Positions 24,216 through 32,300 of a DNA stretch of 36,417 nucleotides are shown piece after piece (the stretch's first letter is position 1; each line of letters starts with the position of its first letter). Position numbers and translations under genes: made by a program. Origin of the DNA: Nitrolancea sp040255925 (GTDB lineage: Bacteria; Chloroflexota; Chloroflexia; Thermomicrobiales; Thermomicrobiaceae); assembly GCA_040255925.1 (NCBI GenBank), contig JBDZVX010000009.1, positions 1 to 36,417 of the forward strand, written 5' to 3'. The notes under the pieces were generated by a model. That model saw nothing but the letters and a program-made list of their open reading frames with translations, did not search any database and was not told the DNA's origin.

Positions 24216-24638
24216 TCAAACCTGGCAGGTAGCGCAGATACCGAAGATCTCGAGCCAGTGTCCTTCGATCCGGAAGTCGGTCTGAGAGGCGAGTTCCCCG
24301 ACAAACTTATCGACGTTACAGCCCTGGAACTCCACCACGCTTCCGCATTCGGAGCAGACCAGGTGGTGGCGGTGCCCGGGACCAATGAGCACATAGCCGT
24401 GATGGCCGTCCGGCTGATGAACGCGGTCGAGAACCCGCAGGCCGGCCAAGAGGTCGAGGGTGCGGAACACGGTGGCTCGTCCGACGCTGGACCCGGACAG
24501 GCGTAGGTGGTCGAACAGTTCCTCGGCGGTGAAGGGGCCTGGCTCCTGGCAAACGGCCTGGACGACTTCTCTCCGGGGCTCGGTAATCCGGAGTCCCAGA
24601 TCGCGCAGGCGGTCCAGCGTTCGGGATTCAATGGTCAT
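24216..24638 (-). CDS. Fur family metalloregulator (Zur/Mur-like)
   Basis: A 140-residue regulator. The winged helix covers about 1-85 (LRITEPRREVVQAV, SGSSVGRATVFRTLDLLAGLRVLDRV). The dimerisation and metal domain has GHRHHLVCSECGSVVEFQGC and ends with GICATCQ, giving the two CxxC pairs of the structural zinc site and the histidine-rich regulatory site. ATG 24638 is chosen because GGAGGTG lies six bases upstream. Its position directly upstream of the znuACB-like genes, with paired dyad operators between, makes it the likely repressor of that importer. Zinc versus manganese sensing cannot be decided from the sequence. Confidence 0.93.
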   Translation of the reverse strand: MTIESRTLDRLRDLGLRITEPRREVVQAVCQEPGPFTAEELFDHLRLSGSSVGRATVFRTLDLLAGLRVLDRVHQPDGHHGYVLIGPGHRHHLVCSECGSVVEFQGCNVDKFVGELASQTDFRIEGHWLEIFGICATCQV

Positions 24639-24736
24639 GTGCAGCACCTCCGTCGGCTCCAATTATACGCCTGGACACGGAAACCGGCGTCCCCGGCTTG
24701 GAGAAGGGGCGTGACCCAGTGAGCAGGGAGCAGGAT

Positions 24737-26548
24737 TCAATTGGATGGAGGGGAGTTCCGGTTGGTGGCTCGCCTTGGCCGGACCTGCGCTAGCGGAAGC
24801 CGGACGCTGAAGGTGCTGCCGATCCCCGGCTGGCTCTCGGCCGTGATCGTCCCGCCGTGACGTTCGACGATCTGCCGGCTGATGTAGAGTCCCAGCCCGG
24901 TACCGCTGATCCCACGCACCGCGTCGCCACGGGAGAAGGGCTGAAACAACCGGGTTTGTTCGGTGGCGGTAATACCGATTCCCTGATCGCTCACCGTGAT
25001 CAACGCCTGGTCGCCGCATTGATGGATCGCCAGGAGAACCTCGCCGCCCCCTGGAGAGTACTTCAGCGCGTTGGAGAGGAGATTGGTCAGCACTTGATCG
25101 AGCCGGGCCGGATCGATCAGCCCGATGACTGGCGCCGGCGCGTCGAGCGTGAGCCGATGGTGTTCAGTCCGTTCGGGAGCGTCCTGGAATCGCGCCAGGA
25201 TCTCCCCGGCGATCTCCCGGAGGTCATAGGGTTCGGTGCGGAGTTCGAGATGGCCGTCCTGGAGCCGGGAGGCGTCGAGCAGATCGGCAACGAGCGTCTC
25301 CAGTCGATCGACCTGGACTTGGAGCCGCTGCGCGCAGCCAGTAATGCGGTTCCGATCCAGATCCGGTTGGAGGACCTGACGGGAGAGGATCTGCGCCGAA
25401 GCTTTTAGGATGGTCAGCGGGGTCTTGAGTTCGTGCGAGGCGATTGAGAGAAACTCTTCGCGTGAGCGAACAAGCTCCTGCTCCTCCCGGTAGAGCCGGG
25501 CGTTGTCGATCGCGTTGGCGGCCCGGTGGGCAACATCCTCGGCCAAGTTGAGATCAGTGTGCGTGTAGCGGCGTCCGGAGTCTGATGTAAAGCCTAGGGT
25601 GAGCGCCCCGAGTGTCCGCCCACGGGCAATGAGTGGAACAGTCATCAGCGACTGGAGATGAAGCTCGTGCATAAACCGCAGATGCTCCGGGGAGATGGTG
25701 GCTTGTAGCATCCAGGCTTCATCAATATGCGGTACAAACGCCGGCTTCCCAGTGGCAAGCACGTTCGCCACTGGGTGGCCGTCATGATGGACGATCGGCT
25801 GGATGAACTGGCACGCCTCGGCAAAGAATGACTGTCGTGCCGGGTTCGCGTGCTGTCCTGCTACCCGCTGGATGGTGCCGTCTGCCGAGACCACATCGAA
25901 GAAGCAGAAGTCCCCGAGGATGGGAACGACGATCCGGGCTACGCTCTGTAACGTGGTCTCATAATCAAGAGAGGCGGCTAGCAGCCTGCTTGCCTCGGCG
26001 AGAAAACGAAGTTCCTCCTCGATCCGCTTGCGTTCGAAGTACGACGTCAGCATCGCGGTTACCGAGGTAATGAGATTACGCTCTTCCGCTAGGAACGGTC
26101 CTTCACTCGCCTCCGGCCGCTCCTCTAGGTAGGAGATCTCGACAAGGCCGGCCCGGCCATCAACGGTGCTGAATTCCGTGACCTGCTTCCACGGAGTTGG
26201 CCGGAAATTGGTCGTTGTCTGCTCAATCGCGCCGTATCGCACCCGGACCGCCGTGATTCCCGGAAACTGCCAGGCGGCCTGCAGGATGGAAACCACGGAT
26301 CCTAATACCTCGGGAATCGCCTTCTCGGACTGGAGTACCCGTGCGATCTCATGCAGAGCGGTCAGTTCCTTGACCCGCTCGCTGAGGTTCTGCGCCATTG
26401 ACTCCCGTTCTGCTTCCTCCCACCGGCCACCGGTGACATCGGGGCGAGAACCGGTAGCTCCTGCCGCATTGACGCTGTTCCGCTGGTGACCGGGCGCGGT
26501 GTGATCGCGCGCTTTTCCCGGCTGAGTTACGCCGTCTTCGGCTTTCAT
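24737..26548 (-). CDS. GAF-domain sensor histidine kinase
   Basis: A 603-residue soluble kinase. About 50-175 is a GAF-like region and about 180-350 a second, clearer GAF (VARIVVPILGDFCFFDVV, SLMTVPLIARGRTLGALTLGF). HisKA follows at about 360-430 with the phospho-accepting histidine in FLSIASHELKTPL, then HATPase at about 470-590 with LTNLLSNALKYSPGG (N box), VSDQGIGI (G1) and GTGLGLYISRQIVERHGG (G2). There is no transmembrane helix, so it senses a cytoplasmic signal, perhaps redox or a small ligand. Catalytic residues are complete. No response regulator is nearby. ATG 26548 follows AGGGACGGGT, an acceptable ribosome binding site. Confidence 0.94.
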   Translation of the reverse strand: MKAEDGVTQPGKARDHTAPGHQRNSVNAAGATGSRPDVTGGRWEEAERESMAQNLSERVKELTALHEIARVLQSEKAIPEVLGSVVSILQAAWQFPGITAVRVRYGAIEQTTTNFRPTPWKQVTEFSTVDGRAGLVEISYLEERPEASEGPFLAEERNLITSVTAMLTSYFERKRIEEELRFLAEASRLLAASLDYETTLQSVARIVVPILGDFCFFDVVSADGTIQRVAGQHANPARQSFFAEACQFIQPIVHHDGHPVANVLATGKPAFVPHIDEAWMLQATISPEHLRFMHELHLQSLMTVPLIARGRTLGALTLGFTSDSGRRYTHTDLNLAEDVAHRAANAIDNARLYREEQELVRSREEFLSIASHELKTPLTILKASAQILSRQVLQPDLDRNRITGCAQRLQVQVDRLETLVADLLDASRLQDGHLELRTEPYDLREIAGEILARFQDAPERTEHHRLTLDAPAPVIGLIDPARLDQVLTNLLSNALKYSPGGGEVLLAIHQCGDQALITVSDQGIGITATEQTRLFQPFSRGDAVRGISGTGLGLYISRQIVERHGGTITAESQPGIGSTFSVRLPLAQVRPRRATNRNSPPSN

Positions 26549-27411
26549 ACCCGTCCCTGTACGTTGTTGTAACGGTGGTACGACCGGATCTCATCAGGAC
26601 GGCATGCAGCGGAGCGGGAGCTATGTTGCCGCATAGCGTATAGTGGCTGTTGCCTTCGACCGTGTTTGTTGTTTAACGGCATAAGTAGGGATTGTGGGAT
26701 GATCATGGTCAAATGATGATGTCATTGACTGACATTATGGATTCGTATATCACTGTCATGCATTGTAGGGTCGGCGTTAACCCGGAACGGTTTTGGCTCC
26801 GAAGTCCCGTATGATTACGCTCCTGGCAGCGGTCACCCCGAATTTCAGTAGGTTCCCGCTATTCTATCATGATTGTGCAACGGCGAGAGACGTCGGGGTG
26901 TGGTGCGTCACAGATTTTTGCGCCATTGGCGCCACTCAGTTGTGGCTCGTCAGTTCCGTGCCGCTGATCTGGCATCCTGCTCGACCGGCAGCACGCGGCG
27001 GTAAACCGTCCGCGCTCACAGCCCGAAGCCGGCCTCGGCCGGCTGCACGGGGTTTGATGTGATCACTCCTCGTCATCCTGAACCCTTCGCTACGCTCGAG
27101 GGTAAACTCCGTGAAGGATCTTTTCGCTAGAGGATGCTTCGCGTTCGCTCAGGAAGATGGGAAATGTGCGAATGATGTGTGCGCCTCATCCCAAGCCAGG
27201 TTCACCTGGCTTCGTTACGTGAGCACGGTCGGTTTACCGCCGTGCGGAGGCTGTACGCAATAATCTGTGGGACACCGGGGCATTGATTGATCGAGTGAAT
27301 CGGATCGTCCTTCGTCGACGGCGGTGTCTGGTGAGGATTGATCCCACCTGAGCGTACCGGCGGTAGCGCCGTGATTTACGCCGGAGGAGGAATGGGTGCG
27401 ATACCGGCGGA
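26549..27411. other. long intergenic region with a MITE-like element
   Basis: The part from 26549 to about 26990 is AT-richer than its surroundings and carries a 6-5-6 dyad (ATGTCA at 26719-26724 with TGACAT at 26730-26735) and several related TGTCAT words. The repeat element follows at 26991-27247. The open frame at 26793-27062 runs into the repeat and does not look like protein. No gene was recognised. Confidence 0.5.
26991..27247. repeat. MITE-like element with inverted termini, copy 2 (most complete)
   Basis: The left end (26991-27045) and the reverse complement of the right end (27193-27247) share CGGCGGTAAACCG, the CTCAC block and CGAAGCC, with roughly three quarters of about 43 bases identical by eye. 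Each end carries a hairpin: 27027-27044 (8 bp) and 27193-27212 (AAGCCAGG/CCTGGCTT). The core (27069-27160) contains the widely dispersed TCATCCTGAAC/GTTCGCTCAGGA type of sequence. No open frame fills the element, so it must be moved, if at all, by other proteins. Confidence 0.75.
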
Positions 27412-28653
27412 TCATTTCACCGGACGGAACCGCCTCGCCAGCGCGCGGAGGTCGGTCTTCAGGTCGGCCAGCATTGCCGGATCGACGCGCGCGCCGGCTT
27501 CGATCAACTGGCGAGCCGGGCGGAGATCGCGTGACTGGTTGACCGTCGCCACCGCCTGGATCTGCCCACCGGCGAAGTAGAACACGGTCACGGACGCGGC
27601 GCCAGGGTCACCACGCAGCACGATGTTCTCTACGCTCCCCGGAAAGCCGGCATATTGGAGGTTGATATCGTACTGGTCGGTCCAGAAGTAAGGAACCGGC
27701 GCGTGGGCCACCGGCTGCCCGGCCATGGCGCGCCCGGCGGCCGTGCCCTGGAGCGCGGCGTTATCGAAATGCTCCACCCGAATCCGACGTTCTCGTGCCG
27801 GATGCCACCAGTTGGCGACATCGCCGGCGGCGTAGACACCGGGGACGTTGGTCGCGCAGAACTGGTCGACAACGATGCCGTTGTCGATCTCCAGTCCGGT
27901 TCCGGCAACCAGCCCGGTCTCCGGCCGGACCCCGACCCCGACGACCACGAGATCGCAGGGGATCCGTTCCCCTTCAGCGGTCACCGCTTCCTCGACCCGC
28001 CCGTGGCCGCGAAGCTCGACCACGCGGGTGCCCATGCGCAGGTTGACCCCGTGTTCCTGATGAATGCCTGCAAAGATCCGGCCGATCTCCTCGCCCAGGG
28101 CCGATGCCATCGGCGCCGATACCGGATCGACCAACGTCACGTCGGCTCCGAGCATCCGGGTGCTCGCGGCCACCTCGGAGCCGATAAAACTGGCCCCGAC
28201 AACGACGACGCGTGTGCCGCCGACGATACCGGCCTGGAGTGCCTGGGCATCGGCCAGGGTCCGTAGGTAGTGGACTCCCGGCAGATCGAATCCGGGCTGC
28301 CGGAGCCGAACCGGACTGGCCCCGGTCGCGATCAGAAGCTGGTCGAACCCGAGCGTGTCGCCGGAATCGAGCGTGAGCCGGCGGGCGGCGAAATCGACCG
28401 CCGTCGCGCGCGTACCCGTCAGCAGATCGATCTCCCAATCAGCGTACTCATCCTCCGATTCGAAGAAGAGATCCTCGGACTGCTTGGTGCCCTGAAGGAA
28501 TGCCTTCGAGAGGAAGGTTCGGTCATAGGGCCGGACCGGCTCGGCGTCGATGATGATGACGTCGCCGTCGAATTCGGCTTGGCGTAGGGCCTTCGCGGCA
28601 CGATGGCCGGCGAGCCCTCCGCCGAGGATCACGGCGACCGGCAGCGCGGTCAT
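27412..28653 (-). CDS. FAD-dependent pyridine nucleotide-disulfide oxidoreductase (ferredoxin reductase type)
   Basis: A 413-residue flavoprotein. The N-terminal FAD-binding GGGLAGHRAAKALR, the acidic end of the second strand (IIDAEP), the NAD(P)-binding VVVGASFIGSEVA with STRMLGADVTLVDP, and the FAD ribityl motif VPGVYAAGDVA are in the order of ferredoxin/rhodocoxin reductases of oxygenase systems. A C-terminal reductase domain follows, including YFWTDQYDINLQYAG. It lies three bases downstream of the Rieske ferredoxin gene, so the pair probably passes electrons from NAD(P)H to the ferredoxin. GGAG precedes the ATG. The terminal oxygenase is not in this window. Confidence 0.93.
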   Translation of the reverse strand: MTALPVAVILGGGLAGHRAAKALRQAEFDGDVIIIDAEPVRPYDRTFLSKAFLQGTKQSEDLFFESEDEYADWEIDLLTGTRATAVDFAARRLTLDSGDTLGFDQLLIATGASPVRLRQPGFDLPGVHYLRTLADAQALQAGIVGGTRVVVVGASFIGSEVAASTRMLGADVTLVDPVSAPMASALGEEIGRIFAGIHQEHGVNLRMGTRVVELRGHGRVEEAVTAEGERIPCDLVVVGVGVRPETGLVAGTGLEIDNGIVVDQFCATNVPGVYAAGDVANWWHPARERRIRVEHFDNAALQGTAAGRAMAGQPVAHAPVPYFWTDQYDINLQYAGFPGSVENIVLRGDPGAASVTVFYFAGGQIQAVATVNQSRDLRPARQLIEAGARVDPAMLADLKTDLRALARRFRPVK

Positions 28654-28656
28654 GGT

Positions 28657-29025
28657 CTATCTCCGCCTCCGGGTCGGCTTCGGCGGCTCCTTATACTTCG
28701 GCCGCGGTTCGATCGCGACGTAGACGTCCCCATCCTCGATCCGGATATCGTAGGTGTCCAGCGGGACGACCGCCGGCGGGTTGGTCACCTTGCCGGTGCA
28801 GATCTCGAAACCCGAGGAATGGAGTGGGCACCAGATGGTGTTCCCCTCCAGATCTCCATCGGCGAGCAGCGCCTCCTCGTGGGTGCAGATCCCGTTGAGT
28901 GCGCAGATCTCACCGTTCACTTTGACGAGGATACGTTCCTCCTGATCGATCTCGACCGGGTACATGACCCCTTCCTCGATCTCGTCGGCGGGCATGGCTC
29001 GTTCAAATCCATCAAGTTCAGCCAT
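28657..29025 (-). CDS. Rieske-type [2Fe-2S] ferredoxin
   Basis: A 122-residue soluble Rieske protein. The cluster ligands are C-x-H in GICTHEEALL and C-x2-H in WCPLHSSGFEICTG. The strand pattern before and after matches the ferredoxin component of aromatic-ring dioxygenases and related small Rieske proteins. A lysine/arginine-rich tail (PKYKEPPKPTRRRR) is added. It is the first gene of a two-gene operon with the FAD reductase. ATG 29025 has GGAG seven bases upstream. A role in a hydroxylating system or in general redox transfer is possible, and no oxygenase subunit is adjacent. Confidence 0.93.
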   Translation of the reverse strand: MAELDGFERAMPADEIEEGVMYPVEIDQEERILVKVNGEICALNGICTHEEALLADGDLEGNTIWCPLHSSGFEICTGKVTNPPAVVPLDTYDIRIEDGDVYVAIEPRPKYKEPPKPTRRRR

Positions 29026-29344
29026 CAGCTACTCCATTGCGGTTCGACCGGCGAGGTGCGGATTGGCGCCACCTCGCCAAACAGCAGGCTGTCCATCCAC
29101 CGGCCATTGTCTTTCCGGCCTCTTGCCGGAACCGTGCGGCGAATCAGCCGATCCCCACGGCCAGTGGACGCTTGCGGAGGTCATCTGCCGGGGACTGCCG
29201 CAGCGTTCCTCCACCGTTTATCATACGCGGCGGGACCAGCCGTCGCTAGGATCGCGTTTGGATGCAACCCGTCTACTGGTGGGGTATGCTGATCGTAGGG
29301 GACCGATCGGGCATCTTATGAGGGCGTGGATGGTGATTCCGGTT
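29026..29344. other. intergenic region between divergent genes, nothing recognised
   Basis: This separates the Rieske operon (minus) from dcd (plus). The frame continues open upstream of dcd, but the translation there is not protein-like. No clear promoter, repeat or RNA was seen. Confidence 0.4.
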
Positions 29345-29860
29345 ATGACCGTGTTGACGAAATCCGAAATTCTCTACCACATTGACGAAGGGTCGATCAT
29401 CATCGACCCGTTCGATCCGGAGCAGATCGGCCCGGCCTCGATCGATCTCCACCTGGACCGGCAGTTCCGGCTCTTCCGCCCGGCGCGGGAGATTTTCCAC
29501 GTCACCGATGAGGCGGATTACCGGGAAGTGACCGAGGTGATCGAGGTCGATGACTACTTCCTCCTCCTGCCCGGTCAGGCCATCCACGGCGTGACCCAGG
29601 AGCGGATCACGCTGCCGGATAACATTTGCGGCTGGATCCAGGGGCGCAGCCGGTTCGCCCGGATCGGGCTGATGGTGCACGTAACCGCGAACTTTATGCA
29701 GCCCGGGATCACCAATGCCCGGCAGGTGCTGGAGATGAACAACGCCGGACCGATCCCGCTGGCGATTCACCCGGGGACCTCGATCTGCCAGATTATTCTC
29801 GAAACGTGTACCGGCCACGCCCACTACGAGGGCCGCTTCCAGAGTCAGCAGATGCCGTAG
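29345..29860 (+). CDS. dcd: dCTP deaminase family protein
   Basis: A 171-residue enzyme of the dCTP deaminase/dUTPase superfamily: IDPFDPEQIGPASIDLHLD, LLPGQAIHGVTQERITLPD, then GRSRFARIGLMVHVTANFMQPG and the catalytic glutamate in QVLEMNN, ending with IHPGTSICQIIL. It would convert dCTP to dUTP, supplying dUMP for thymidylate. The start ATG 29345 (MTVLTKSEI) matches relatives, although the ribosome binding site is weak and ATG 29318 is an alternative. The deviating GRSRFAR, in place of the common GRSS, is a variant seen in the broader family. A perfect terminator follows directly. Confidence 0.9.
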   Translation: MTVLTKSEILYHIDEGSIIIDPFDPEQIGPASIDLHLDRQFRLFRPAREIFHVTDEADYREVTEVIEVDDYFLLLPGQAIHGVTQERITLPDNICGWIQGRSRFARIGLMVHVTANFMQPGITNARQVLEMNNAGPIPLAIHPGTSICQIILETCTGHAHYEGRFQSQQMP

Positions 29861-29862
29861 TG

Positions 29863-29887
29863 AAACCGGGCTCCAGCGGCCCGGTTT
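29863..29887 (+). terminator. hairpin terminator after dcd
   Basis: A perfect 9-bp stem AAACCGGGC/GCCCGGTTT with a seven-base loop (29872-29878) begins two bases after the dcd stop and is followed by CCGTTTCTTC. The T-run is short, so termination may be partial. The stem also lies downstream of the convergent regulator gene. Confidence 0.75.
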
Positions 29888-29918
29888 CCGTTTCTTCATG
29901 AGTTTCGCCAGATGGCGG

Positions 29919-30449
29919 CTAGTCGTTTTCCACGAGCTGCAAGTCCGTCTCGATCCAGGAGGTCAGATCGGTCGCCCACTCATGCTGCCGTTTGACGATG
30001 CGGAGCGCGACCGAGGTCTCGGTCCGTAGAGTACCGGGGATCCTGGCGAGCCGGTCGGTGATAAAGCGGTACATCTCATCCTGGTCGCGGAAGGTGGCCA
30101 TGATCAGCACATCATGGGCACCCGCCATGATCGCTGCCCACATGACTTCAGGCATCGCGGCGATTTCCGCGGCTACGTCGTTGATTCGCTCGGGTTCCAC
30201 CTGGACGCTCACTACGGAGGTCATCGCGTAACCGAGATGTTCGGGTTCGACTGACGCGGTGATATTAAGCACGCCGCTCTCAATCAGGCGGCGGACCCGG
30301 TAGCGAGCGGTTGCTTCGGGTACGTCGAGCCGCCGCGCAATTTCGCGGTTGCTCCGGCGACCGTCGGCACGGAGCATCCGGATGATCTGTCGATCCAGTT
30401 CGTCCGGTTGCAGCTGCCGACCCCTTCGTCGGGTTTGGTCGTCATTCAT
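29919..30449 (-). CDS. Lrp/AsnC family transcriptional regulator
   Basis: A 176-residue regulator. The N-terminal helix-turn-helix (about 18-65) reads LDRQIIRMLRADGRRSNREIARRL and VPEATARYRVRRLIESGVLN. The C-terminal RAM ligand-binding domain contains VVSVQVEPERINDVAAEIAAMPEV, AGAHDVLIMATFRD and TETSVALRIVKRQHEW. ATG 30449 (MNDDQ) is chosen as the only sensible start, with AAAGGAG 13 bases upstream, which is long spacing. Lrp-type proteins sense amino acids and often regulate their own gene or neighbours. The convergent dcd gene and divergent DUF711 gene give no clear target. Confidence 0.93.
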   Translation of the reverse strand: MNDDQTRRRGRQLQPDELDRQIIRMLRADGRRSNREIARRLDVPEATARYRVRRLIESGVLNITASVEPEHLGYAMTSVVSVQVEPERINDVAAEIAAMPEVMWAAIMAGAHDVLIMATFRDQDEMYRFITDRLARIPGTLRTETSVALRIVKRQHEWATDLTSWIETDLQLVEND

Positions 30450-30970
30450 TGAATGTCGGACGCTCCTTTCTAGACATCCCCGATCCCCCAAGCGAGCGAA
30501 TATTGCGCGGGCTGGCCTTGAACACCCCCAGCGTTGAGCCTCAATTTCGGTGATCCGCTGCTGGGGCATCCCGCAAACGTTCCCCTCAACGTGCTTTGCT
30601 GCTCGATTATAGACGATTCTCGCGAATTCTTCCCGTCCCAATCTACTCCATTCGCAGCAGACTCCGGCTTGTCTGCGTGACCCGTCTGTTGCCGGGGCTA
30701 TTCGGCCGGGCACACCGCCGGTTCCTCCGGTTCGTCCGGCGCTGGTGCGATCACTCGATGCTCGTCGAAGGGGTGGCTGTTCAGGGCTGCCACGTGCTAT
30801 CGCACGCTCCAGCGGTGTGCCCGGCCGGGATCGCGTTTCACCGATCTCCCGCCATACCGGCGGCCCTGATTGTGATACCCGTGAGGCTGAGATCCGGGGA
30901 CCGGTCTCACCGATGGCGGGTACGCCATCACCTAATAGACTCTCATCCGGCCGGGATAGCAGGAAAGAGG
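30450..30970. other. intergenic region upstream of the DUF711 gene
   Basis: The plus-strand frame stays open through part of this gap, but the translation is not protein-like. A perfect 7-bp hairpin, GATGGCG/CGCCATC with a four-base loop, lies at 30912-30929, about 40 bases before the DUF711 start, and could be a leader structure. No family riboswitch was recognised. Confidence 0.4.
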
Positions 30971-32176
30971 ATGGCTGATATGCGGATTCGCGCGATTACG
31001 GTGGGCACCAATGTCCGGTACGTCAATGACCAGGTCATCATCGATTCCCGGATTCCGTCGTTGATTGAGGTGGCACGCGACCGCTTCGACGGGGCCGGTC
31101 GGACTCCTCAATCGATCAGGTTGGCCGCTCAGCCATTTCCCTCGATTGTTCCCCCGGATCGCGATGAGGTCGTTGGCTTCGCTCGAGCCCTGGAAACAGC
31201 GGGCGCCGAGGCCGGCTTCGACTACCTCTCGATCGGGCCGGCGGACCCGGAATCGCTTGAATACGTGTCGTATCTCACCGAGGCGATCCTCAATACCGAG
31301 AACGTCTTCGGCACGGTCATCACCGGTGACCGGCGCTGGGGTGTCTCTTTGCCGTCGGTTGCCGCCGCTGCCGGGGTCATTGCCGCGCTTTGCCGGCGCT
31401 CGGATCAAGGATTCGGCAACCTGCGCTTTGCCGCGCTGGCCAACTGCCCGCCGGATATCCCCTTCTTTCCGGCCGGTTACCATCAGGGCGAGCGAACGAG
31501 CTTCGGCATCGCCTGGGAGGCTGCCGATCTCGCGCTCGATGCCTTCAGCACCGCCGGGACAATCGCGGAGGCTCAGCAACGGCTGCTTGCCTTGATCGAA
31601 CGTGAGGGTGAGCGGGTAGCCGGGCTGGCGCGGGAATTGGCCGAGCAGTGTGGAATCACCTTTACCGGCATCGACCTGTCACTCGCGCCCTTCCCCGAGG
31701 AGGCGCGGAGCATCGGCGCCGCGTTCGAGCGGCTGGGTGTGGATGTCTTCGGCGCGCCCGGCACCCTTTTCATCGCCTCACTGATCACCGGCGTGCTCCA
31801 GCAAGCACGCCTGCCGAAGACCGGCTACTCCGGGCTGATGCTGCCGGTGCTCGAAGATTCCGTTCTCGCCGAACGTGCCGCGCAGGGCGCCTACACGGTC
31901 AATGACCTGCTCCTCTATTCGGCCGTCTGCGGCGTCGGCCTGGATGTCGTCCCGCTCCCCGGTGGGACTGGCATCGATGAGCTCCGGGGGCTGCTGCTCG
32001 ATATGGCGAGCCTCGCCGTCCGGCTCGACAAGCCGCTCTCGGCCAGGCTGATGCCGCTGCCGGGTAAGCAGGCGGGCGATCCGGCCGGGTTTTCCTTCTC
32101 CTACTTTGCGAACGGGGCGGTCATGCCGCTGAAAGGCTATGGTGCCGGTCGCATCTTTACCCGGGAGGGACTCTAG
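30971..32176 (+). CDS. DUF711 (UPF0210) family protein
   Basis: A 401-residue cytoplasmic protein with DUF711 features: RIRAITVGTNVRYVN, FDYLSIGPADPES, FGTVITGDRRWGVSLPSV, RFAALANCPPDIPFFPAGYH, GIDLSLAPFPEEARSIGAAFE, KTGYSGLMLPVLEDSVLA and a C-terminal GVGLDVVPLPGGT. The family has a structure resembling glycyl-radical enzymes, but its activity is unknown. AGGAAAGAGG immediately precedes ATG 30971; ATG 30980 is an equally possible start. The length is a little short of many relatives (about 440-450), and the C-terminus ends with KGYGAGRIFTREGL. The gene has no clear operon partner. Confidence 0.88.
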   Translation: MADMRIRAITVGTNVRYVNDQVIIDSRIPSLIEVARDRFDGAGRTPQSIRLAAQPFPSIVPPDRDEVVGFARALETAGAEAGFDYLSIGPADPESLEYVSYLTEAILNTENVFGTVITGDRRWGVSLPSVAAAAGVIAALCRRSDQGFGNLRFAALANCPPDIPFFPAGYHQGERTSFGIAWEAADLALDAFSTAGTIAEAQQRLLALIEREGERVAGLARELAEQCGITFTGIDLSLAPFPEEARSIGAAFERLGVDVFGAPGTLFIASLITGVLQQARLPKTGYSGLMLPVLEDSVLAERAAQGAYTVNDLLLYSAVCGVGLDVVPLPGGTGIDELRGLLLDMASLAVRLDKPLSARLMPLPGKQAGDPAGFSFSYFANGAVMPLKGYGAGRIFTREGL

Positions 32177-32300
32177 ACATTCCAGAGTCTGGCGCCCTTT
32201 GCCGTCACGGTCTATCCACCGATTACCACACCGGGCACCAAAAATGTATCATTAGTGAGAGAAGTAACGAGCCATTCCAGCGATAGGAAAGACGAGCACG

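Noticed and set aside
26793..27062. Small open frame in the long gap after the GAF kinase start
   Set aside because: Its C-terminal third is the left end of the repeat element and the rest has no coding character.
28964..29344. Extended N-terminus of the dCTP deaminase frame
   Set aside because: Relatives begin at MTVLTKSEI. The upstream translation overlaps the Rieske gene and is not protein-like.
30596..30970. N-terminal extension of the DUF711 frame
   Set aside because: The extension translates to Arg/His-rich, family-unlike sequence, and the strong purine run lies at 30961-30970.
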